From Parapristionchus giblindavisi (Eukaryota > Nematoda > Chromadorea > Rhabditida > Diplogasteridae): a stretch of 64,000 nt of DNA. The notes under the pieces are model-generated. The model did no database searches. It was not told the DNA's origin and saw only the letters and a list, made by a program, of their open reading frames with translations. Shown one piece after another: positions 1-39,310 of this stretch; position 1 is the stretch's first letter; the number at the start of each line of letters is the position of its first letter. Where the stretch lies: NCBI GenBank assembly GCA_943737045.1, contig CALSFV010000250.1, positions 408,001-472,000 of the forward strand. The letters are read 5' to 3'. The position numbers and the translations under genes are program-made.

Positions 1-280
1 CTTCCAACTTGTTTTCTGTAACATTCTGCCATAGTACTGTGCAGTGTACATAATCAATATGAAAATCGTTTATTTTCGAAAATTCAAAAAATTCAATTCG
101 AGTGATACTTTTTCGGCCAATTTCTGAAATAGTGCAGTTTGTCGACTCGAATGCTGCGACATTGAGCAAATGACAATGACAATGTGAAGTTTCATGATGA
201 GTAAACATAGTAGAACTGAAATCCCGCAATTCGGCTCACTTTAAAAAAATCGATTTCCATGACCCCTTTGGATCATGGCA

Positions 281-503
281 AAAAAAATTAAAGATGTATA
301 GAGTTGGAATAATGTGTATGTTAGATATAATGCTAATCATGAACACAATGATTCTTATGAGTGTTTTAAATAAAGGTAGCGTGTGGTATCGAACAGATTT
401 AATCGAAATATGCTTCAACTAGACCAACGAGAATTAATTATTCTTCTCATTCAACGCTAATTTTAGTTTCACATTATTCCAACTCTATACATCTTTAATT
501 TTT
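281..503. mobile_element. small foldback element
   Basis: Arms at 281-315 and 470-503 are near-perfect inverted copies around ATAGAGTTGGAATAATGTG. The loop of about 150 bp has no coding signal. It looks like a MITE. No target duplication is clear. Confidence 0.6.
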
Positions 504-1168
504 CATGTAACTTCGCTACTTCTTCATAGATCCTCGTCCCTATAGTCATAAATTCTTTTAGTGAGAATGAACATTACGTACGCATGGATTGGGATGATTT
601 ACAAAGGAAATTCGATGAGAAATATAAGGAAAAGTGAAGTAGAGGAAAAGAAAAGAGATATCTAGGATGTTTCTATCTTCGAGACTATAGCTAATGTGAG
701 CTCTACCCTATTTATTCTTGCTGGCCGTAACACGTTGAACTTCCTTGCACATTCCTACGCGTATAGAATTCAGCGATCGATCTCTGTTCATTAATGATTT
801 GCTGGCAAAGTATCATTTGAGTACGTCCTGATTGCTGTAGCTTTAGTTATTCTCCCCTGCCGTTAACAACTCAGTTTTCGTGTTCTACAACATCTATAGA
901 TCCACTGCATACATCATGTTTATAAATGGAATTGAAATACGCTTTACAAAGAGCGATAAAAATTTTAACAAAATATCACGGAAAAATCGAATATTAGCAA
1001 AATCGAAAATTTCGCAATATTTGTATTTCTTTTCGAGGACTTGACTTCTACTACAGGTGGTAGTAAGACGCAACATGTATATGATGTAGGAGCCATATCA
1101 AGTTAAATCGATCCTTGCTGGAAATATTCTTTGAAAAATAAAATATGATATAATTTTGTCGTCTACTG
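504..1168. other. intergenic, nothing recognised
   Basis: AT-rich sequence with short open frames only. I see no coding bias, tRNA-like module or inverted repeat. Confidence 0.5.
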
Positions 1169-1761
1169 TACCGTCAAAACGAAAAAAAGTGAAACATTTT
1201 TTAAATATTTTGAAAAATTTTGACAAAAGTTCACAAGATTCCCTGTTTGAGCATTTTTCACGATCTTAATGATGTATTATCTAAGGGTTTTCATTGTGGA
1301 TGTGTTTGCCCAATACAGTTATGCACGACAAAAGTGAAAAAAATAATCGGGAACGCTCCACAGCAGAATTGGTATACTGTAGCACACTGTAGAATCATAC
1401 TGTAAAATTGCTGCCATCGAGCTTTTTTCGTCTAATAATGGTTATATATAGCATTACCTGACCCTATAGCGAATTTGCACTGTTTGAAGCTTGGTAAAGA
1501 TCAGGCTGCAAAAGTGGTATACTGTAGAAAATCCTACCGTATACCAGTTTCACAAAACAGCGTTCACAGTGATTTATTTCAAAATTATTCTTCACAGGTA
1601 AATTAGGCAAGCTCAAAGATGCTCAAATACCCTATTATCTAATAAAAAACTAGCAACCCCATTTAGACATCATGATTCAAAATTCTCAAAATCTTGTGAA
1701 CTTTTGTCAAAATTTTTCAAAATTTTTGACAAATGTTTCACTTTTTTTGGTTTTGACGGTA
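1169..1761. mobile_element. TA-bounded foldback element (TACCGTCAAAAC ends)
   Basis: The ends are TACCGTCAAAAC at 1169 and its complement ending at 1761. The arms continue for about 80 bp on each side, including the AAAGTTCACAAGATT region near 1227 and its inverse near 1697. TA at both edges suits a Tc1/mariner-type target. A solo copy of the same end lies at 32275. The interior has no recognisable transposase. Confidence 0.7.
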
Positions 1762-1988
1762 TATTTGAGAGACTCACCTACTCTTTTAAAACGCGCTCTC
1801 TGTAAGGGCGGAGGGGTGAGGGCACAAAGTTTCAAAATCATCCTAGACCATTCATATTTGGTGGTTAGTGTCCCTAGGGGTGGTATACACTTCAGCCAAA
1901 AAATCATTATGTCGCGCACTGTAGCTTAATTTTCAGAATGGAGGAATGGAGGAAAAAGAATGGAGAAAAAAATACAGAATGGAGGTAA

Positions 1989-2195
1989 TTGTTGATTGAA
2001 TTGGATACGAGCGAAGTTGATGCAATTGATGATGAGGCATTGCTATCTGATGACGATCTTATAGTCACTTCCATCAGAAACAACATGAATGAAATTTTCA
2101 ACATTGAAGAAACGATTGAATTGATGTATGGAGAACTTAACGATGTTAATTCTGTTGTGGAAGATGATTCAAATGACAACGATGTATGTGCTTGA
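1989..2195 (+). CDS. acidic ORF inside a foldback element, function unknown
   Basis: The ORF is 68 codons long and rich in D, E and N, with no cysteines until the final residues and no signal peptide or membrane segment. The base composition looks coding, but I recognise no family. It lies in the loop of the 1777-2857 element, so it is more likely a remnant of a transposon-encoded protein than a host gene. No neighbouring exon could be joined to it with confidence. Confidence 0.2.
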   Translation: MLIELDTSEVDAIDDEALLSDDDLIVTSIRNNMNEIFNIEETIELMYGELNDVNSVVEDDSNDNDVCA

Positions 2196-2342
2196 TGTAT
2201 CCATTGATAAAAAATGTTTAAAATTGGCTACTTCCATTTTCAGAACATTGCATCGATCTCAAAATCACTTAAAGCAGTCCTAAAATCGAAAAAAGATGAT
2301 TAAAAGCAAAAAAGTAATTGAAAAAAGTTTGCAAAAATTTTC

Positions 2343-2375
2343 ACCCGTGGCAGGATTCGAACCCTCGTCGACGAT
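2343..2375 (-). other. tRNA-like B-box remnant
   Basis: The reverse strand reads GAGGGTTCGAATCCTGCCAC, a good Pol III B box with T-loop. A matching A box is not convincing upstream. It lies in the loop of a foldback element. Confidence 0.5.
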
Positions 2376-2882
2376 TGTAACGCTAAAAAAGGCTGGTTTT
2401 TTGCCAATATGTCATATTCCGTAACGGAGATGGTAAAAATAGTTGTGATATTCGGATAGCCCATCTCTTTTTACATAATATATCAACTGCCCAGAGACAA
2501 GAAATGATGGGAATGTTGTCTGCTATTTAACGAAAGGAAAAGAATCTGGCTATTTTTCGAAAAATCGGATTTTTCTCAAAAACCAATGAACGAAATCTTT
2601 TGAAACTTCTCATGTTTACATAACTTTCAACGCTCTTTCGAATGATATATGACACGATTGGTAAAAATCAAGTTGATTTTTTCACTTTTGGTAGATCAAA
2701 AATCGATAATTCGAGCCAATTTTTTGGCTGAAGTGTATACCACCCCTAGGGACTCTAACCACCAAATATGAATGGTCTAGGATGATTTTGAAACTTTGTG
2801 CCCTCTCCCTGTCGCTACCCCTCCGCTGTTACGGAGAGTGCGTTTTAACTAGAGTAAGAGTAAACGTATATTGGCAAAAGAT

Positions 2883-2950
2883 TTTGCTCGGAGTGGGTAC
2901 CGAACTAGCCCCGGAGCAAACTACCGCACTCTAGTCAAGCTACCTGGACA
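2883..2950 (-). other. tRNA-like sequence
   Basis: The reverse strand has an A-box-like GGTAGCTTGACTAGAGTGCG and a B-box-like GCTAGTTCGGTACCC at tRNA spacing. The acceptor arms do not pair, so this is a tRNA-derived module and not a functional tRNA gene. Confidence 0.5.
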
Positions 2951-3124
2951 TGATGTCAAACAAAACAGAACTCAATGTTTATACGAGAGGGAGGCGCAAC
3001 TCTTGTCTCATTATCCAGACACACTGATTGTCTCATAACGGCTTTGAGTGATCACATTCCGCAATGACGAGCCAAATCTTTCCGAGACAATCCAGTGAGA
3101 CAATCACTATCTAAATCATTTCGC

Positions 3125-3362
3125 TGTGAGGGATGTCCAAAAGTAGTTTCAAAAGTTGCTAGGATGATCTACCGGGGCCGAAAAATCGATAATTCGTCGT
3201 ACAAAGACCCTCTTGTTTCGACCCTATGCGTGATAATGTATGTATAGTTCCTAAAATGTTGATAAAACATGAAAATTAATGATGGTCCGATGTATTATCG
3301 ATTTTCCGGTTCTGGTAGATCATCCTAGCAAGTTATGAAACTACTTTTGGGCATCCCTCACC
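3125..3362. mobile_element. foldback element
   Basis: Arms at about 3125-3196 and 3294-3362 are inverted copies: GTGAGGGATGTCCAAAAGTA and its complement, then the GATGATCTACC region. The loop is about 100 bp and has no coding signal. Confidence 0.6.
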
Positions 3363-4072
3363 TAGCTGTACATGTTCGTTTGGGTCGATTTCAGAATCTA
3401 CTCCGCATAGTTTGGTCTTTACCTTGCAAGTTAAATATAAAAAGACAATAATAAGCTAATGTTGATCTATTGGAGGAATTATAACACACTATCTTAGAAA
3501 ATCGACATATGTGCGGTATCGATGAAAAATGAATTTTTCTGTTTTATGTGTGATAATTACAGGCTCCATGAGTGAAGTACACTGGTACTTGGAAATTGCT
3601 TCCAAATGAAAATTCGCTTCAGGGGGTGACCACAGAACGATTTGGCAACTTTCCTAAAAAGTTTATTTCGATACCAATCGATACTGGAGTGGGCGCAATG
3701 GACTCCTTGCCTAATTCTAAGAAACTATTGCTAAGGAGAGTTTTTCGATCAAAGATCAACGAAGGCTGGAATCAGGAATTTTCGAAAAAAATTTCACATT
3801 AAATTAATTCTCACTATTTTCCCATGGAGAAAGTAACTTTTTTATTTGCTTAATTGCTTCTAAATATAGGGTGATGTAAACAATAAATTTTGGCAAACTT
3901 GTGCTTTTTGCAGGTGCGTGACAACGGCAAACGATTGACAACTTTATCGGAGAACTTTGTTGTCAGACTTCAAAAAGTAAAACGATTGTAGTCAATGTAT
4001 GAAATAAATAAATGTGGCAACAGATAGAGACTATTTTGTAGTCAGACAAGAAAACTGAGGATGATACATGTC

Positions 4073-4275
4073 AGGACACATTAGTTCAGCCTCTGTAATA
4101 GCGAGGCAACAATGAATGGCTAATCACGTTTTCCAACTTATAAAGAGGGCGAGGCGGATGCCAGACGGGTTTGGTGGGCTGCATTAGAGAGGGTGTGCGT
4201 GCGAGATGGCATCAAATGATTCTCTCTGTCACACTCTCCGCCGTGTCACCAAACCTGTCTGAGGTGCGCCGCTTT
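4073..4275. repeat. TATA plus GCCAGACGGGTTTG repeat, copy 1
   Basis: A TATAAAG is followed at about 10 bp by GGCGGATGCCAGACGGGTTT. The same arrangement occurs at 24246 (and without the TATA, inverted, at 17640). The segment 4152-4200 also forms an inverted repeat with 4229-4275. Confidence 0.5.
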
Positions 4276-4331
4276 GACTAATGAACTATCGTCTCATTAT
4301 TATGAGGATGTGAAAATGCACCAAAAAATGG

Positions 4332-4475
4332 AATGACTAGAGAAATGTGCTTCTTTCTATTCAGACAACAAAAAATATTCGTTTTGATGTCAATGAGAAG
4401 GCAAGAATCGATTGACATCAAAAAGAAGATTTTTTGTTGTCTGACTAGAAAGAAGCACATTTCTCTGGTCATGAC
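4332..4475. repeat. 145-bp hairpin
   Basis: Arms at 4332-4403 and 4408-4475 pair almost throughout (ACTAGAGAAATGTGCTTCTT against its complement), leaving a very short loop. It lies inside the nested foldback element. A transcript would form a miRNA-precursor-like hairpin. Confidence 0.65.
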
Positions 4476-5999
4476 TTGTATCATCCTCATTTTTCTTGTC
4501 TGTCAACAGTTCATTCATTAATTGCAACCACAAATATTTTTTAGACACATTGACAACAATCTGTATTAAATTTGATGTCTGACTGCAATTGGGTGCGATA
4601 AAGTTGTCAATCATTGTCACGCACCTGCAAAAAGCACAAGTTTGCCACAATTTATTGTTTACATCACCCTATATTATAACACGTCTTCAGTTTAAAAAGT
4701 GTAATTTATAAAAAATGGGAAATTTGTGTACGAATCAATTTTGTTCGTTGAACTTAATTGTGGTGAGGATTGGCGACGTTTCACGGAAAGTTTATTTCGA
4801 ATCTAATCAATTTGGGAGTGGGCGCATTCGAATCCTTGTCTAATTCTAAGAAACTATTGCTGAGGAGAGTTTTTCGATTAACGGTCAACGAACGCTGGAA
4901 TTGGGAATTTTCGAAAATAAATGTTTACATTAAATTAATTTTCAGTATTTTCCCATTGCGAATGTGAATTTTTTATTTGCTCAATCGCTTCTGCATATCA
5001 TAATACATCTTAGCACGTACACGAATAAGTGAATAGTATAAAAATTATATCACAATGATGATTAGAATAGTGAGCAACACTGCCCAACTGCAGCTGCACT
5101 CCGAATACCTGTGTCATTGCGTTGAAATACGCACGAAACTAGCAGAAAAGCGACAAAAAATCGATTAGGAAATTACCGTCACCATAATTAATCACCATAA
5201 TTCATACAACAACGACAAAATTGATTCGTACACAAATTTCTATTTTTATATAAATTACACTTTTTAAACTGAGGATGTGTTATGATATGTAGAAGCGATT
5301 GCGCAAATAAAAAGTTTACATTCGCCATGGGAAAATAGTGAGAATAAATTTAATGTAAACATTTATTTTCGAAAATTGCCAATTCCAGCGTTCGTTGACC
5401 GTTAATCGAAAAACTCTCCTCAGCAATAGTTTCTTAGAATTACTCCCAAATCGATTAGACTCGAAATAAACTTTTTGTGAAACGTCGCCAATCCTCACCA
5501 CAATTAAGTTCAACGAACAAAATTGATTCGTACACAAATTTCCCATTTTTTATAAATTACACTTTTTAAACTGAAGGCGTGTTATAATATTTAGAAGCAA
5601 TTAAGCAAATAAAAAATTTACTTTCTCCATGGGAAAATAGTGAGAATTAATTTAATGTGATTTTTTTTCGAAAATTCCTGATTCCAGCCTTCGTTGATCT
5701 TTGATCGAAAAACTCTCCTTAGCAATAGTTTCTTAGAATTAGCCAAGGAGTCCATTGCGCCCACTCCAGAATCGATTAGCACCGAAATAAACTTTTTAGG
5801 AAAAGTCGCCAAATCGTTCTGTGGTCACCCCCTGAAGCGAATTTTCAATTGGAAGCAATTTCCAAGTACTAGTGTACTTCACTCATGGAGCCTGTAATTA
5901 TCACACATAAAACAGAAACATTCATTTTTCATCGATACCCCAAAAAATATTCCAGTTGTTCAATTCTCTCAGATAGTGTTGTTTTTTATACAACTCGGA

Positions 6000-6119
6000 C
6001 ACAGTATTCTGGTCCAAGCCATTTTTCTTCCAAAGCAAGACAAAGGAGAGACCATTGTATTCGAGAGAGTTTGTATGTTGAGCGGTCGTTCTTGCTTTGA
6101 AAGTCATGAGAACGCTGTG
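6000..6119 (+). mobile_element. 120-bp MITE 'S', copy 1
   Basis: It begins CACAGTATTCTGG, ends GAACGCTGTG, and is flanked by a CGGA direct repeat on both sides. It has three further copies of exactly the same length at 23952, 32687 and 40061, and a diverged relative near 54415. Confidence 0.85.
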
Positions 6120-6850
6120 CGGAATAGAATTTTGAATCATTCTTAGTAGAAATTTGTCCACAAATTATATATCTGAGACAAATTCAATTAACTCACTTGT
6201 TCTACACTCCTCCCTTGATTTGATGTCCTAACTACATTTATTATAATGTATTTTCATCTTCCGGGTCGAAAAATATCGGAAAGAGAGTAATAAGTTGGCA
6301 TGAATTATTATGAATAAAGGCAGATATGAATGTTGAACGGAATAAGTTAAAAAATTTCTTGTTCCCGAATAGTCGAGGGACTCCGCCTTTAATCAACAAA
6401 CAAAATCAGAAATATTTAAATAACAAAATATACTTTCTCCATAGGAATCTCGTGACGTTTATATCAGTTGAAGCCTAGGCATCACGCTTACGGGACAATA
6501 TAACCAATTATAGTTTAATATTGAATAATCAATAACAAATTGAGAAATTTAGAGGAAAAAAACACGCAAAATTTTGAACGGCGTTGGCCGCAACCCGTTC
6601 GGCAACAACCGCAACGCATCAAAAGAGTACCTTGTCATGTCAAATGTATGGCCGTACTGGTGCTTCCCTTGTTAATCAAAACTACCCTTATCTAGATGCT
6701 TTTTGACCCTTTTAAAGCAATTTTCATTTAATAATAATAATTAATTTTATCGGAGGGTATTTTAAGATTCATAGTTAAATGTTTGAAAAGTATGATAAAG
6801 TCAGGAGGTAAGAAAGAAGGCTTAAAGAACATCCCGTAAGTGAATTTTCT
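6120..6850. other. intergenic, nothing recognised
   Basis: AT-rich DNA without a convincing ORF, tRNA-like module or inverted repeat. Confidence 0.5.
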
Positions 6851-6859
6851 CTGTGAGTA

Positions 6860-7010
6860 CGTCAAGGAGTGTCAGAGGGAGAAGAGAGAGAGAGAGAGAA
6901 GGGATGAAGGGATTGTGAGAATAAGGTCAGCAGATAGTATAGGAGAAGGGAGTGGGAGATGGTGAGGGAGAGTGAGAGGACAGAGCGAGAATGAGAGAGA
7001 GCCAGGTCAA
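6860..7010. repeat. GA-rich purine tract
   Basis: Degenerate GAGA/GGGAGA sequence on the + strand. Open frames across it on the minus strand are low-complexity serine/leucine and are not genes. Confidence 0.7.
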
Positions 7011-7165
7011 CAGATATGCAAATTGCAATGAGATGGCTGGGGGAGGGACGCCATATCTTTAACCCGTGCAGCTTTCTCTCCACCAGTAGAGTGGCATTAG
7101 CACTATGTCCTAATGTCTGCATCCATTTATATTTACTATCGTTTTTTTTTCTTTCTAATGCCGTG

Positions 7166-7912
7166 TTAAGAGACCGGCTCGGTAAAAATTCACTATACCC
7201 CGGAAATTTCCCCTAGCAAAAAGATTCAGGCCTCCATGCTTTCATGGTGGAAGGTGGCTTTTCTCCTATTTACAAAAGTGTAGTGAGTGAGGCATTCGGT
7301 CTCCAACGCGGCCAACGGCAAAATTCCAAAGTCGAAAAAAATGGCAAACTTCGAAAAATCATATTTTGCGATCCCGGGGTTCATGGTCATGGAAATCGAC
7401 TTATCCAGGAGCGCGCCAGTCGTCTGGGTTTCAGTGGATTCTTACTTAGCCCATCTCAGAATGTCGTATGATACGCAGAAAATATCCAATTCCCTCTGGT
7501 CTGGGGGGCGAAAAAACAGCCTCAAAAAGCACATTTTGATTTTTTAAAATACTGGTATAATCTCGATTCGTTTGAAATTGTGTTTTATTAGTGCAGAATT
7601 GTGTGGGCAATTTTATGTGCTATCGGAAATTCCGGTATATTGATATTGACTGGGTGAAAACCTCGCGGAAATGCTGAAAAACGTGCTAACTGGTTTCATT
7701 CGCAAAATATGATTTTTCGAAGTTTGCCATTTTTTCGAATTTGGAATTTTGCCGTTGGCCGCGTTGGAGACCGAATGCCTCACTCACTACACTTTTGTAA
7801 ATAGGAGCCAGGTCACCTTCCACCATGAAAGCATGGATTCCTGAATCCTTTTGCAAGGGGAATTTCCGGGGAATGCTCAAAATGGTAAATAATTACGGAG
7901 CCTGTCTCTTAA
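7166..7912. mobile_element. TTAA-bounded foldback element
   Basis: It begins TTAAGAGACCGGCTC and ends GAGCCTGTCTCTTAA. Inner arms of about 165 bp (7205-7370 and 7704-7870) are inverted copies around CCAACGCGGCCAACGGCAAA. The loop has no gene. TTAA edges suggest a piggyBac- or Kolobok-like target preference. Confidence 0.75.
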
Positions 7913-8183
7913 TTTTCCGGAAATAGCACTCGGAAAAAGCAAGAGGGTGTTAATTTTGTCATCTTGTAAATAGCATTGTAAAAAGAAAATATCTGGGTTC
8001 CCTGACTAGTTAGAGTCTTAAAACTTGGTTTTTGGGTACAAACCGTGAAAAAAAACTTATAAACGATGTTTCAAGTCTCTAGCTCTACTAAGAACGGAGA
8101 TATTTGCTTTTTACAATGTTATATACAAGAGGACAAAATTAAAACACTTTTGCTTTTTCCGAGTGCTATTTCCGAAAAATTAA
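7909..8183. mobile_element. second TTAA-bounded foldback, abutting the previous one
   Basis: The ends are TTAATTTTCCGGAAATAGC and its complement at 8183. The arms pair for about 110 bp. The left TTAA is shared with the element ending at 7912. A fragment of the same sequence lies near 30800-30885. Confidence 0.7.
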
Positions 8184-8678
8184 CACCTCATAACACAACC
8201 CATTTTAACTTTTCCCTTTTATTCTCTCTCTCTCTTATTCTAGACAGAGCATATTTTCTACTTTACCATTGTTTTTTTCTCTATTTATAATCGAAAGTCC
8301 TTCAGGAAATAAAATATCAAAGAGCTCTGAATTAGTAAATTTCCATTAATTATGTCAATCTAATCACTCAATATACTAATTTATGTAGAATTTAACGCAT
8401 GTTAAAGTAATCTAGCCTTTTTTCACGCGAAATGGACCTTGAATTATCACTGGCCTATCAGGGGAATTTCGTGTGCCTTAATAAGAGAAAAGGAATAATA
8501 TTTGTTTCATGACTGTGAGGAAATATATAAAATTAACGGGATTTACGTTTACCTTTTCGTGCATGGATATCATTCTTAATTATGAACAACTTCATACAGA
8601 TAAAAAAAAGTGTAAAACACCACCTCTCAAGCTGTACATAGCGCGATTTTATAGAATTACAAGTTTTTCATACATTAA
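8184..8678. other. intergenic, nothing recognised
   Basis: AT-rich sequence with no feature I can support. Confidence 0.5.
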
Positions 8679-9117
8679 CTAGGGAATGGTTTCTTTGATG
8701 CATGAAATTACGGTTAGTGACATACATAGCGATAATCAGCATGGTCGACTTAGTAAGAATCAACTTTCAAAAGCTGCGGTTGATCGATTTTTTGAACGAA
8801 ACCCGTCGCATATCCGCCGCACGAAAGTCAACCAAAAAAGATTTTTTGGACTTGATTTCCATTGAAACTGCAATGTTTTTGCTGGAACTACCATGCAGAC
8901 ATAAAATGCTGTCGGGGGAATCGAACTCATGTTCAAAAAGTGAAAGAACACAAAAAATGCAACTTTTTGGCTGACTTTCGTGCGGCGGATATGCGACGGG
9001 TTTCGTTCAAAAAATCGATCAACCGCAGCTTTTGAAAGTTGATTCTTACTAAGTCGACCATGCTGATTATCGCTATGTATGTCACTAATTTCATGCATCA
9101 AAGAAACCATTCCCTAG
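8679..9117. mobile_element. foldback element with tRNA-like B box in its loop
   Basis: It begins CTAGGGAATGGTTTCTTTG and ends with the complement. Arms of about 160 bp (8679-8840 and 8955-9117) are nearly perfect. The loop on the reverse strand reads GAGTTCGATTCCCCC (8917-8931), a B box. No coding signal. Confidence 0.75.
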
Positions 9118-9624
9118 TAAGCAAATTAAGAACACAATGTCACGCGAGAAAGTGGGTGGAGTCAGAGAATTGCGCGGCAAAGAAGCGCACCTTGTAACGG
9201 AATTTGTAATGTTCGGACAAATTTAATTATATAATACCCATGGTTCGTTATATTTAACACTTTATAGCAGTTCCTCTTTCACCTGTAATTTCATTTTCTC
9301 TGTATGTTTCCTTATGTAAAAGTATATAATGGACACCCGTACATAACGGACGTGCCAAAAGATCGCGGGCTTATTCTATCAATTTATGCTACCATCAATC
9401 ATTTGAATTCATTCGGAAACGCAAATTCTATTAGAATGAGCATTTTCAAATATCATTTTATTTTTATTTTTGTTGTCGTTTTGCAATTACAATTTACTCC
9501 AACCAAAGCATAAAAATATCTACCATATCCATTTCTCCTTTTCCATCATCATTCACCAGGGCCTTACCCCCCCTTAATGATCCATTTTGTTCAATTGTAA
9601 ACATTTTTTCGCGTAGCAAATATT

Positions 9625-9644
9625 TTTTAAACAATTAATTTCAG
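9625..9644 (+). promoter_or_regulatory. probable spliced-leader acceptor of the zyg-11-like gene
   Basis: A run of T and A ending in AATTTCAG lies directly against the ATG at 9645, with no possible upstream coding exon in frame. In nematodes this is the usual form of a trans-splice acceptor. An ordinary 5' UTR intron is the alternative. The promoter itself is not recognisable in 9118-9624. Confidence 0.55.
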
Positions 9645-36635
<26,991 letters not shown>

Positions 36636-36639
36636 CAAA

Positions 36640-36875
36640 CCAATATCAGTACTCTGGTATTTCGAAACTTAATGTCTACTTAAACTACGTCACTGACTTA
36701 AAGTAGACTTTAAGTCAGTGACGACTTAAAATAGACTTTAAGTCTAATTCAAGTGAAAGAACTTTTGACCCAATGCATTACAGTATATTACACCACTTTA
36801 AGTAGACTTAGATACGTTTAACTTGAAGTACACTTACAAGTCTACTTCAAGTGCAGACTTTAAGTAATCTTTATG
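36640..36875. repeat. cluster of AAGTAGACTT / AAGTCTACTT palindromic units
   Basis: Short units such as TTAAAGTAGACTTTAAGTC recur about ten times in both orientations just after the zyg-11-like stop codon. Similar units lie near 48430-48870. Confidence 0.7.
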
Positions 36876-37984
36876 TTTCAAAATGCCAGAGTAATAGCTA
36901 TCCCCGATCTCCAGTTTTCCACAGTATACTTTGGTTCAACCAAAAAACCCAAATCCCAAAACCAAACCCCACACCGCTTTTAGAGACGGACAACCATCGA
37001 TCCCCCTCACGTCGTCCCATTTTTCTGTTATGTGTAATAATTAATATTAATGATTAATTAAGTAGTAAATAATAATATAATTAAATAAAATATTTATTTT
37101 TTATTTGACTCTACTGTGCAACTAAGCTTAAAGACAAGCCTCAAGCTAGTTTGTAAGCTCTGTATAGGCATTCGTAAACCTTTTTGTTCTCTCCAGGAAG
37201 TTGAGTGTTTTCTGGACACTACACTAGACACGGAGATTGATCCATTCTCTCTTTAGACTAGTCATACATTTTCAAACCCCAACAATGTCGCTATCTGACC
37301 AGTTTCAAAATTTGAAAAATCTGACCAGTTTTTCGAGAATGGTCAAGTTTCGCGCATGAGACGAGTTATGAGAGAAAGAAATAATTTATTTGTTATGAAA
37401 ACATGTAATAAAGATTGAACTTGAATGAGATTTGTTGTGAGATTTGATGAGATTTGATTGATGAGATTTGAGATTTGTTGAGATTTGTGTGATAAAGTTT
37501 GAAATTGATACGAGAACTTTCATGTGAAGGACTATTGAATTGAAAGAATATAAAAAATAAAAAAAAAGTAAAAGAGAAATAAATAGAGAAGGAGAAGAAG
37601 GAAGAAAGGTAGAAGAGTTGTCTGAAGATTACGGTAGGTGAGTTGTTGGAGTTAGGTCAGATATGTGATCTGTTATTTAAATATTTAATATCGTTTAATT
37701 TAAAAGTCTGTTTTACGTACTCAAAATAATCCCTGAAAAGCTGGACTCGATCGGTTGAGTTTGAAAAAATGTTTCTTTGCGTCATGACGATCATTAAGAG
37801 AACTAGAAATGTTTAAAATATAAATTGGACACTAAAGTTAGTCATTCATTGAGTTTAGTGCCTAAACGCCAATGTACGATAATTCGGTAGTATTGTTGGA
37901 CAAATGTTTGTAGGCAGTTAGTTCACTTATTTCGAATGCTTTAAAAAAATTTTTTTTCCAAAATGTGTAGAATTGCCTGAACTT
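36876..37984. other. intergenic, nothing recognised
   Basis: AT-rich. It contains a short GAGATTTG-type tandem stretch at about 37425-37500. No gene seen. Confidence 0.5.
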
Positions 37985-39170
37985 TCACTTTATTTATTTA
38001 TTTATCATACATCCAATAAAGATGTGACAACATTTGAAACGAATAATAAATAAGTGAATAGGAGAATCGGGAAAGTGGGTGGTAGGAATTGTGGAGGGAG
38101 AAGTGGGAGGGGAGTGCGGGTCTTCATATGTAGGCTTAATAAGATCAAAGATCAACATGATCTAAGGTAGGTTGGCAAGACCTGGCGGGGGAGGAGTCCG
38201 CATTGATTCAATATATATCGGATTGAATCGAGTCTACTATGAAGAAGTGTACTAAAGTGGTGTGATGGTAATTCCTAATTTAGCAATAAGGTCAGGGCAA
38301 GAAATTAATTTAGCTTTAATGATTGGGGTGCTATGTAACAGGGTGGGTGAACCAGTAGCACAATGTAATTTGGTCAATAAACGGGCACACCTAACAGAAA
38401 AAGATGAACGGAGGTTTTCACGTCTAGTTACAGGAATATGAAATGCAAAACAAGATAATCGACCAAATGTAGGTTTAAAAACAAAGAAATGGCTAGATGG
38501 AAGATCTACTTCACAACGAAGAATCTTTAAAGCATAAATAATATCGATCACTGTTCGTCTATGATAGAGGGTAGAGAGATTGAACAAGGTTAATCTATCA
38601 AGATAATGGGGAAAGATACCTGTGTGGAAACACCGATAATACAAGAGACGGGTAAATAAATGGGACACGTTCTCTAATTTACGAACAAGACCCTTAGAGG
38701 AAGGGGCCCATACTGGGGATGCATATTCAATAATGGGAAGGATATAACATTTAAAGGCATGAATATAAACATTGGGTCTAGTACAGGAGATCGAACGAAA
38801 TAGAAGATACACTAACGAGATGGCTTTCTTTGTGATAATGGAAATGTGAGAGGAAAAATTGAGAAGAGGGTCAAGAAAGACTCCTAGGTCACGGGTAGAT
38901 AGAGATGAAGGTAGTGGATGAGAGTGGATACAGTATGGAAGAGAGGGGTTGTTTTTGCCTATATAAAGTACAGTGCATTTGTTTTGTGCAACTGTCAACT
39001 GCCATTTTTGACAGTATTCTACTATAAGTGAAATACCCTGAGAAAGTTGAGTATGAGAAGCTAATGGTTGTAATGGACTAAATGTAGAGTATAGTTTGAT
39101 GTCATCAGCAAATATTTTTATATCTATTAAAGGGAGAGGATCTATATTTATGTGCATTAGAAAAATAAAT
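37985..39170 (-). pseudogene. 5'-truncated non-LTR retrotransposon (RT C-terminal part)
   Basis: An open minus-strand frame of 301 codons (39157-38252) begins just before the catalytic FADD (IFADDIKLYS). It continues with RDLGVFLDPLLNFSSHI, then KCYILPIIEYASPVWAP, the thumb region of Jockey/CR1-type reverse transcriptases. The N-terminal RT motifs and endonuclease are absent; a stop lies a few codons upstream. The 3' flank ends in an ATAAATAA tail near 37985. The frame is intact over its length, so the insertion is probably young, but it is incomplete. Confidence 0.85.
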
Positions 39171-39310
39171 AAAAATGATTTGAGCTCATACGTTCATTTT
39201 AAACATCAAAACTGGTCAGATTCGGGTATTTGGGAAGATGTGAGAGCAACGAAATATTTTTTTCCTACTTATTCGTGGTCATAATTAATTATAAAAACAA
39301 GAACGTGGTG

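Larger units (their letters stand above)
1777..2857. mobile_element. 1.1-kb foldback element carrying an acidic ORF and a tRNA-like B box
   Basis: Arms at 1777-1903 and 2719-2857 are inverted copies (around TATACACTTCAGCC and GGCGGAGGGG). Beside the left arm, ATTATGTCGCGCACTGTA at about 1907-1924 resembles the Tc3-like end seen at 35014, so this may be a composite. The interior holds an acidic ORF (1989-2195) and a B-box remnant (2343-2375). Confidence 0.7.
3867..4675. mobile_element. nested foldback element (TAGGGTGATG ends)
   Basis: It begins TAGGGTGATGTAAACAATAA and ends with the complement. It is inserted in the left half of the 3485-5980 element. The empty site is visible in the right half (about 5588, inverted) as AAATATTATAACACG, consistent with a TA-type duplication. 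Arms are about 115 bp. Confidence 0.7.
3485..5980. mobile_element. 2.5-kb long-TIR foldback element, copy 1 (CACACTATCT ends)
   Basis: The outer arms (3485-3866 and about 5585-5980) and inner arms (4690-5010 and 5260-5560) repeat one unit of about 350 bp with about 85-90% visual identity. The element therefore holds four copies of one module in alternating orientation. A second element of this family lies at 27984-30206. The loop near 5050-5230 has no gene. Open frames through the arms (for example 3572-3802) recur in every copy, are not extended by splicing, and are probably not expressed. Confidence 0.75.

Noticed and set aside
3572..3802. 76-codon open frame and its relatives at 4770, 5316 and 5618
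   Set aside because: These are the same repeat module in the four arms of one foldback element. No conserved start or splice context supports expression.
8702..9110. Open frames of 90 and 116 codons on opposite strands
   Set aside because: Mirror images produced by the two arms of the 8679-9117 foldback.
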